Positions 58,178 to 64,000 of a DNA stretch of 64,000 nucleotides are shown piece after piece. Where the stretch lies: assembly GCA_902779055.1 (NCBI GenBank), contig CACZAD010000008.1:1-64000 (forward strand), in the 5' to 3' direction. Within the stretch, counting starts at the first letter, position 1. The number at the start of each line of letters is the position of its first letter. Under the pieces are notes generated by a model. It searched no databases. It worked only from the letters and a program-made list of their open reading frames with translations, and was not told the DNA's origin. The position numbers and the translations under genes were made by a program. This DNA comes from Fibrobacter succinogenes (GTDB lineage Bacteria; Fibrobacterota; Fibrobacteria; Fibrobacterales; Fibrobacteraceae).

Positions 58178-59747
58178 TGGTTTGAGATGTATTCTTTCCG
58201 TTGTGCTGGTGTCGTGCATTCTTGTCGCGTGTTCGGAATCTGGACTCGCGGGCGGTTCTTCGGATGATGCGGGCATCTACGCCGTCAAGGATTTGGATGT
58301 GGTTGGCGTTTCGCAGAAGGGCCCGTTTGTCGCGGGTTCCCGTGTGACGGTGCAGGGCGTCGATTGCAAAACGATGGAGCTGACTCACGAAATTTTCGAA
58401 GGAACCGTCAAGAGTGGCAGGGGCGACTTTGGCATTGACGGTGTGAACCTTTCGGCATCTTGTGCGTTGTTCGAAGTTGCGGGGTATTTCCTTAACGAAG
58501 TGACTGGAAACGAATCTTCGGAAATGCTCACGCTCAGGGCTCTGACCGACCTTAGCGATAGAAAAACTGTAAATGTCAACTTGCTCACGCATCTGGAATA
58601 CGAACGCGTGAAGTATCTTGTGACGGTTGATAAGATGGACTTTGCGGCAGCGAAAGCCCAGGCGGAACGCGAAGTGCTTGCGTCGTTTGATATTGTAAAT
58701 GATGTTGATGAATTCGAGAACTTGAACATCTTTGAAAACGGCGAAGGCAACGCGGCGCTCCTTGCGGTGAGCGTGTTGATGCAGGTGTCCAGCGATTCTG
58801 TGGGAAGTGTTGGGAGCGAAGAACTTGCAAAACGTTTGGAGCTGTTCAGTGCGTCGTTTGCCAAAAGCGGCAAATGGAATGATGGCGTGAAGGTGGAAAT
58901 TGCAAGTTGGGCGTCGACCGCCAAGAATGAAGATCAGCTTGCGATGATTCGCAAAAATGTCGAAAGCTGGGGCTATGCAGATTCTGTTCCGATGTTTGAA
59001 AAGTACGTGGAAGATTTTGCAGAAAACTATGAATATTTCTCAAGCGTCTACAATGGATTTCTCATTGATTGGAGCATTCCTAAAGAGGAGTACTTTAATC
59101 CTCTAATCAGATACGATTCCATTGTCGATAATCGTGATGGTCAAGTTTATAGGGTTGTTACGATTGGCGATCAGGTATGGATGGCGGAAAACCTGAACTA
59201 TGCCGACAGTGTCCAGACGCCAAGTCTTCTGGGACGTAGCTGGTGCTTTGGTGATAAGTCCGAAAATTGTGCGGTGGCTGGGCGTCTCTACACGTGGGCT
59301 GCAGCGATAGACTCGGTGAAGTTGGCGAATGATTCGAAGGATCCGCTGGACTGCGGTTATGGCAAGACTTGCGGGCTTGATCGCCAGATCCAGGGAATTT
59401 GCCCCGAAGGTTTTCGTTTGCCGGATTCGACGGATTGGCGTATTTTGATTACTATGGCTGGCGGTGATATGATGGCGGGAAAAGTCCTTAAATCAAAGAT
59501 TGGATGGTATGGCGAGGAAGTCGCTTGGAATGGCTCCGATGATTATGGCTTTTCGGCGAATCCTGTTGGGGTTATGTACCATAATGAATCATTTACGGAA
59601 GATCGACGTTTTGCGGATTTTTGGAGTGTAACCGAAGATGCGGAGGATGAACGTTTCGCTATGATGCTGGATCTCTATTTAAGCACTGCTGATATCAGTT
59701 CTTCTATAAAGGATTCTGGAAATTTTGTCCGTTGCATAAAAGATTAA
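58161..59747 (+). CDS. Cassette 4 lipoprotein, one Fib_succ_major domain
   Basis: This 528-residue lipoprotein (lipobox ILVACSES) has GGAG 9 nt before the ATG. The shared module starts at GVSQKGPFVAGSRVTVQGVD (about residue 48), closest to the cassette 3 type. It has VNLSASCALFEVAGYFLNEVTG, LLTHLEYERVKYL, ALLAVSVLMQ and VPMFEKYVEDF. The single Fib_succ domain (about 310-528) has VWMAENLNYADS, GRLYTWAAAIDS, GICPEGFRLPDSTDW, DFWSVTED and FVRCIKD. GFRLP replaces the usual GWxLP. It is followed after 34 nt, with no terminator, by the giant GLUG protein gene. Confidence 0.88.
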   Translation: MKWDVNGLRCILSVVLVSCILVACSESGLAGGSSDDAGIYAVKDLDVVGVSQKGPFVAGSRVTVQGVDCKTMELTHEIFEGTVKSGRGDFGIDGVNLSASCALFEVAGYFLNEVTGNESSEMLTLRALTDLSDRKTVNVNLLTHLEYERVKYLVTVDKMDFAAAKAQAEREVLASFDIVNDVDEFENLNIFENGEGNAALLAVSVLMQVSSDSVGSVGSEELAKRLELFSASFAKSGKWNDGVKVEIASWASTAKNEDQLAMIRKNVESWGYADSVPMFEKYVEDFAENYEYFSSVYNGFLIDWSIPKEEYFNPLIRYDSIVDNRDGQVYRVVTIGDQVWMAENLNYADSVQTPSLLGRSWCFGDKSENCAVAGRLYTWAAAIDSVKLANDSKDPLDCGYGKTCGLDRQIQGICPEGFRLPDSTDWRILITMAGGDMMAGKVLKSKIGWYGEEVAWNGSDDYGFSANPVGVMYHNESFTEDRRFADFWSVTEDAEDERFAMMLDLYLSTADISSSIKDSGNFVRCIKD

Positions 59748-59781
59748 AAAGTAAACATATTGCACAAAAGAGGAATTTATA

Positions 59782-62700
59782 TATGAAAAAAGTTGTTTTA
59801 TTCATTCTTGCATCCTGTGCAATAGTCGGTGCAAAAGTGAACCCGACTGCACCCGTTGTGAAAGATGGATGTTATTCCATTTCCACGGCTGATGAACTTT
59901 ACGGCTTTGCCGCGATTGTAAACGGCACCCTCAAGGAGGGCCGTGCTGCGGAACGCTCCGCCTGCGGTAAGCTTGCTAATGACATTTTGGCCAACGATAC
60001 CACAACTTACTATTGTGGCAATAAAGTTGTGACGGATGAAGACTCTGATAAAGAGGATTCGGTTTATGTTTGCGTCAGGCCCGTTTACGAAGCTTCCGGT
60101 TACAAGGAAATTGAAGTTGACCCTGCGACGATAGAGCCTCATACGCAATGGACTCCGTTGAAAAATTTCTCGGGAACTTTTGACGGTCAGGGTCATACTA
60201 TTAGTGGACTTGAAAATGTCGGTGATTCTACTCAGAACAATTTGGGATTCGTAGCTTCTGTTGTTGGCGGTACGGAGAGCAAGCCCGTGATTGTTCGAAA
60301 CCTGACTTTCCGTAAATCCGAATTGAATGGACAGGATACGGTAGGGGGCGTTGTCGCAAAGAATGGCGGTTATCTTCTGTTGGATAATGTTGCCTCTATG
60401 ATGCAGGTAAAAGGCCGGAAGCATGTCGCTAGCATTGTGGGCCGGAATGAGGGCTCTCTTTCGCTTAAATCATCCGCCGCCTATTTGGGCAAGGGAATGA
60501 AGTTTGTCGGGGCTGCCGTTGGCTCCAATTCGGGAACGATTGATATTGATGGCTTGTCTTTGGGTAATGCTTCTGGCGTGAGCCATGTGGGCTTGGTTCT
60601 TGGTGTCAATGAAAAATCTGCTGAACTCAATGCAAAGAATGTGACTTTGGAAGAAGGGCGTGTCTCTGCCGATTCTCTTTATGCGGGGTTTGTGGGGCTG
60701 AACGAGAAAAACGCCAAGATTTCCATATCTACGTCATCGGTGTCGAATGGCTTGGATGGGGGAGACCGTAGCGTGTACGTTGGTGGCTTTGTGGGGGTGA
60801 ATCGCGGTATAGTCGATATCAAGAATTCGTATGTCAGGGGAAGCGTTCCGGGTATTGCTTCCGGCTGTTTTGTTGGTGCTAACGAGGATTCGCTTTCCAT
60901 TACTAATTCTTATAGTGCCTGTGATCCGAACGAGAAAACGGGTGACCCGATTGTGGGACAGTGCGATGGCCACATATCTCTCAAGAATACATTCTATAAG
61001 GAAAAATTAAGAGATTGTGGTTACCTTTGTACACAACCTATATCTTTTGGCTGTGCAAAGAAGTTGGGTGCAAAATCCGTAACGCAAAATGAGGTTTGGA
61101 ATGGTGTGCTGGCGATCCAGTTGCACAACTATAAGGATGGCGAAATTTGGGGGCAAGGTAAACCCGCCGAAGATGGGTGGCCTAAGTTGAATGCTGCCTT
61201 TGGAAGCTATGAATTTAAACTGAACCTATGCCAGACCAGTTATTATAATTACAGTAAAGGGGGTTATGGCTGCTCTTTGGACTCCTCGATGATGGCCTAC
61301 ACTTATGGTGAAGGTGTTAAGCAACTGCCGGAATATTCAAAGCCTGGATATGTTTTCTTGGGATGGGTCAATAAAAATAAGCCCGATTCTGTTGTCAAGT
61401 CGATAAGCAAAGAGGTGTATGGCGACATTGAACTCTATACGATGTGGGAGGGCGATGCTGTTGTCCCGCCTCAGGACTCTCTAGGGTGTTACCTGATTTC
61501 TAATTCAGGGGAACTGTACGGTTTTGGGGAAGTGCTCAGCGAAAGTGTCAGCGGGAAAAAATGTGCAAAACTGACGGCTGACATTGTTGTCAATAAAGAG
61601 ATGTTTGATTCTGATGGTCAGCTTTTGGAAGGAAATATCAGAAAGTGGAACGCCATAAGCTTTAGAGAAGGCGGGGTTTTTGATGGTCAGGGACATACGA
61701 TTTCTGGTCTGTATGCAGGGTCTTTTATTTCGGGCCGTGTTCAATCTGATACTCTTGTCATAAAAAATCTAGGCCTGATAAATTCTTACTTTATTGGAAA
61801 TTATTCTGGAGCCTTTGTTGATCGCAATGAAGCTACTTTGATTATTGATAGTTGCTTTAATGCGTCTACGGTGCGTAAAAAGTATTATGGTACTGGGGGC
61901 TTTGTCGGTTCAAATAGTGGGCGTCTTGTCATTTCCAATTCGTACAATAAGGGTTTTGTGAATGGTGGGCCTGGATTGGTCGGAACCAATAACGGGAATC
62001 TCATTATTGTGAATTCGTTCAATGAAGGGTCATTTACTGTTGCAGGAAGTTTGGTGGATCAAAATGAATTTTCTGTGACAATCGTTAATTCCTACAATAT
62101 TGGGCAACCGACTGTAAATACGGGCAATGCAAAACTCGTTGGCTCCTCGCTTTCTTATCGTACAACGACGGTGCTGAACTCCTATTACGTTGACGAAAGT
62201 ACAGAATGTCCAACCTCTAATTCTAAGGTTTATTCGAAGGTGGACAATGTCTACTATGTTGGAAATTGTACTCCGGAGGAAGGCGTAAAGAGTGTATCCA
62301 GGGAACTGTTCGAAAATGGATTTGTTGCTCAGAGCCTTCATAATTATGTTGTGGATGATAGCATAGCTTTGACTTATTCAAAGAATTTGGATGGAAGTGT
62401 GTGGGGCCAGAAGGTGGGCACGGATCCTTTGCCGGTGCTTCATGGAAAATTGGTTGGCGTTGTCGAATATTCTAGCTCGAGTGGTGTCAGCAGTTCTTCT
62501 GGCGAAGCCAATTCAAGTTCAAGCGTGGTTCCTTCACTTTCGCCGGTGTTGCCTAAGATTGCTGATGGCTGCTATCAAATCGGAACTGCTCAGGAAATGC
62601 AGGGCTTTGCTGCTGTTGTGAATGGAACTTACGGAATGCGGAAGAACGCTGCTGCTTGTGGCGTGCTGACTGCGGATGTTGATTTGGATTCCAGTAAATA

Positions 62701-64000
62701 TGGCGCATGGGAACCTATTGAGAATTTTGCAGGATCCTTGGACGGACAAGGCTATACGATTTCAAATTTGGGTATAGACACAAGCCGCTACGGAGGCGTT
62801 GCTTCGTTCATATCTTCTGTTGACGGCGGAACAAAGGATGATCCTGTTGTCTTCAAAAACATCGGGTGGGAAGATGCGACTGTTTCTGCGACGAAAGGGG
62901 CTGCATTTATCTATACCGTAAAAAGAGGCTCTTATGTTAAAATTGACCACGCACATAACGGGATGAATTTTGAGACCAAGGAAGGCTATGCTTCGGCATT
63001 TGTCGCCGTGGCAGAAGAATTCTCTACTCTGGACATTACGTATTCTTATAATACCGGGGATGTCAGCAATAGAACCCGCGCGATGCCTTTGGGCTGTTTT
63101 GTTGCCGCTGCGGATGGCAAGGTGACGTTGAAGAACGTGTATAATGCGGGAGGTGCTCGAAGCCTTGTCGGATCTGTACTTGACAGCGCGAAGATCATCA
63201 ATTCCTACAACAACTCAAGGTGGAGTAATGGAGAGGCTTCGGCCATAGTAGATTTTTGTGAGGAAAATAGGCCTGAAATTGTAATTGAAAACTCGTTCTA
63301 CATTGGAAATTCGATGGATTATTGCAATCGCCGTTCCATTGGTGCGTCCAAAAGTTCTTACATAGATGGCACTGTTGCAGCGATGTTGCATTACTACTTT
63401 AACGGTAGCGATTATGAAGGATTGGAATGGGGGCAGAATGTTGGCGTGGATGATGGACCGAACTTTAGCGGGGACATTGTTGGAAATCTGAGCTTGGTTC
63501 CTGCGGTTGCGAAGTTGGAGATTGTTTCGCATAGCGGAGATAAAACTCGGTATCCTCAATATTATGTTGCCAATAGTTCGTTGTTCTTGCCGGATCCGGA
63601 ACCTCGAAAGGGTTATGTTTTTGGCGGTTGGTTCGAGTCTCTGGATAGTTCGCAGTCCATTGGCAATAGAATTTACAGGCAGGATGTGGGCGAGAAGCTT
63701 ACTTATTACGCAAGGTGGTGGCCTCTGCCCAAGAATGATGGTAAATGCTATAAAATCAATTCCGCTGACGAAGTGATGGGATTTTCGGCCATTGTGAACG
63801 GAGGCAAGGATGTAGAAAAGGATTCGATGGCTTGTGGAATTCTGACGGCGGATGTTGTTCTGGATTCAAGCAAATTTGAACAGTGGAATGCTCTTGAAAA
63901 CTTTGCGGGCACTTTGGATGGTCGTGGGCATTCTATTTCGCTCACGTGGGTTGCATCTCGTTATAGCGGTGAGAAAAAGTCATTTATATCTTCGATAAAT
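59782..64000 (+). CDS. Giant GLUG-repeat surface protein, partial at the 3' end
   Basis: The frame stays open from this ATG to the end of the window (over 1400 residues), so the C-terminus is not seen. AAGAGGA lies 9 nt upstream. The N-terminus (MKKVVLFILASCAIVGAKV) could be a lipobox or an ordinary signal peptide. Four large repeats begin near 59850, 61485, 62565 and 63745 with CYxIxxAxEL.GFaaiVNG and continue to FxGTLDGQGHTISGL. Between them are GLUG-type strands (GGFVGVNRG, GGFVGSNSG, IINSYN) and two InlB/Flg_new-type repeats (KPGYVFLGW, RKGYVFGGW). A Ser-rich linker is at 62472-62530. The fold is expected to be an adhesin-like beta-helix. Confidence 0.85.

Noticed and set aside
38687-64000. 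A diversity-generating retroelement acting on the lectin-like Fib_succ domains
   Set aside because: No reverse transcriptase, template repeat or accessory protein was seen in the window, and differences between paralogues include insertions and are not limited to adenine positions.

Overview
The window looks like a chromosomal segment of a Fibrobacter-type anaerobic cellulose degrader, most likely Fibrobacter succinogenes or a close relative. The reasons are: many lipoproteins carry the Fib_succ_major domain (TIGR02145/PF09603) and sit next to TIGR02147/DUF4423 regulators, two families first described as Fibrobacter paralogue families. There are also secreted GH9, GH5 and CE1 enzymes, an OmpA protein with thrombospondin type 3 repeats, and a futalosine-pathway enzyme (MqnA). 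Several genes have a Bacteroidetes-like TAnnTTTG promoter element directly before the ATG. I saw no transposase, integrase, rRNA or CRISPR array.

Layout. 1-732: the end of a phosphohexose mutase. 865-5764 (-): three tandem secreted CE1-type esterases. 6009-10001: a NYN/OST-HTH protein, a TolC-like protein, tRNA-Val, a PtsN-like EIIA and AroD. 10117-13575 (+): a tight housekeeping run of clpP, ftsY, a small lipoprotein, a thioredoxin-like protein and a family 2 glycosyltransferase. 13794-18320: a small outer-membrane-type protein, a GH5 enzyme, MqnA, a response regulator-diguanylate cyclase and KDPG aldolase. 18504-19480: a broken Fib_succ lipoprotein gene. 19544-24874 (-): a large GH9 cellulase and a MacB-like ABC exporter. 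25099-29344 (+): a Wzc-type tyrosine kinase and an OmpA/TSP3 protein. 29590-31520: GtrA and a CoA-transferase. 31695-35940: two lipoproteins ending in histidine-phosphatase domains. 36019-38423: gamma, biotin-carrier and beta subunits of a Na+-pumping decarboxylase, without an alpha subunit.

38687-64000 is the most unusual part. It holds four consecutive cassettes. Each starts with a TIGR02147 regulator and continues with one to three lipoproteins that share a ~300-residue N-terminal module (starting near a QKGPF motif) and end in one to three Fib_succ_major domains. The fourth cassette is followed by a giant GLUG-repeat surface protein that runs off the window. Cassettes 2-4 each begin with a terminator, a palindrome touching its T-tract, a repeated half-site, an AAAAACGCC-type block, and TATATTTG exactly 5 nt before the regulator ATG. 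The simplest reading is a family of autoregulated, probably leaderless regulator genes, each driving its own set of surface lipoproteins. The two phosphatase lipoproteins upstream carry the same N-terminal module with a different C-terminal domain.

Dispersed intergenic repeats (GTCATTCCCGC...GCGGGAATCTCC and relatives) occur throughout. In the lipoprotein at 51768-54692 they lie inside the reading frame, where they encode Ser-rich linkers.
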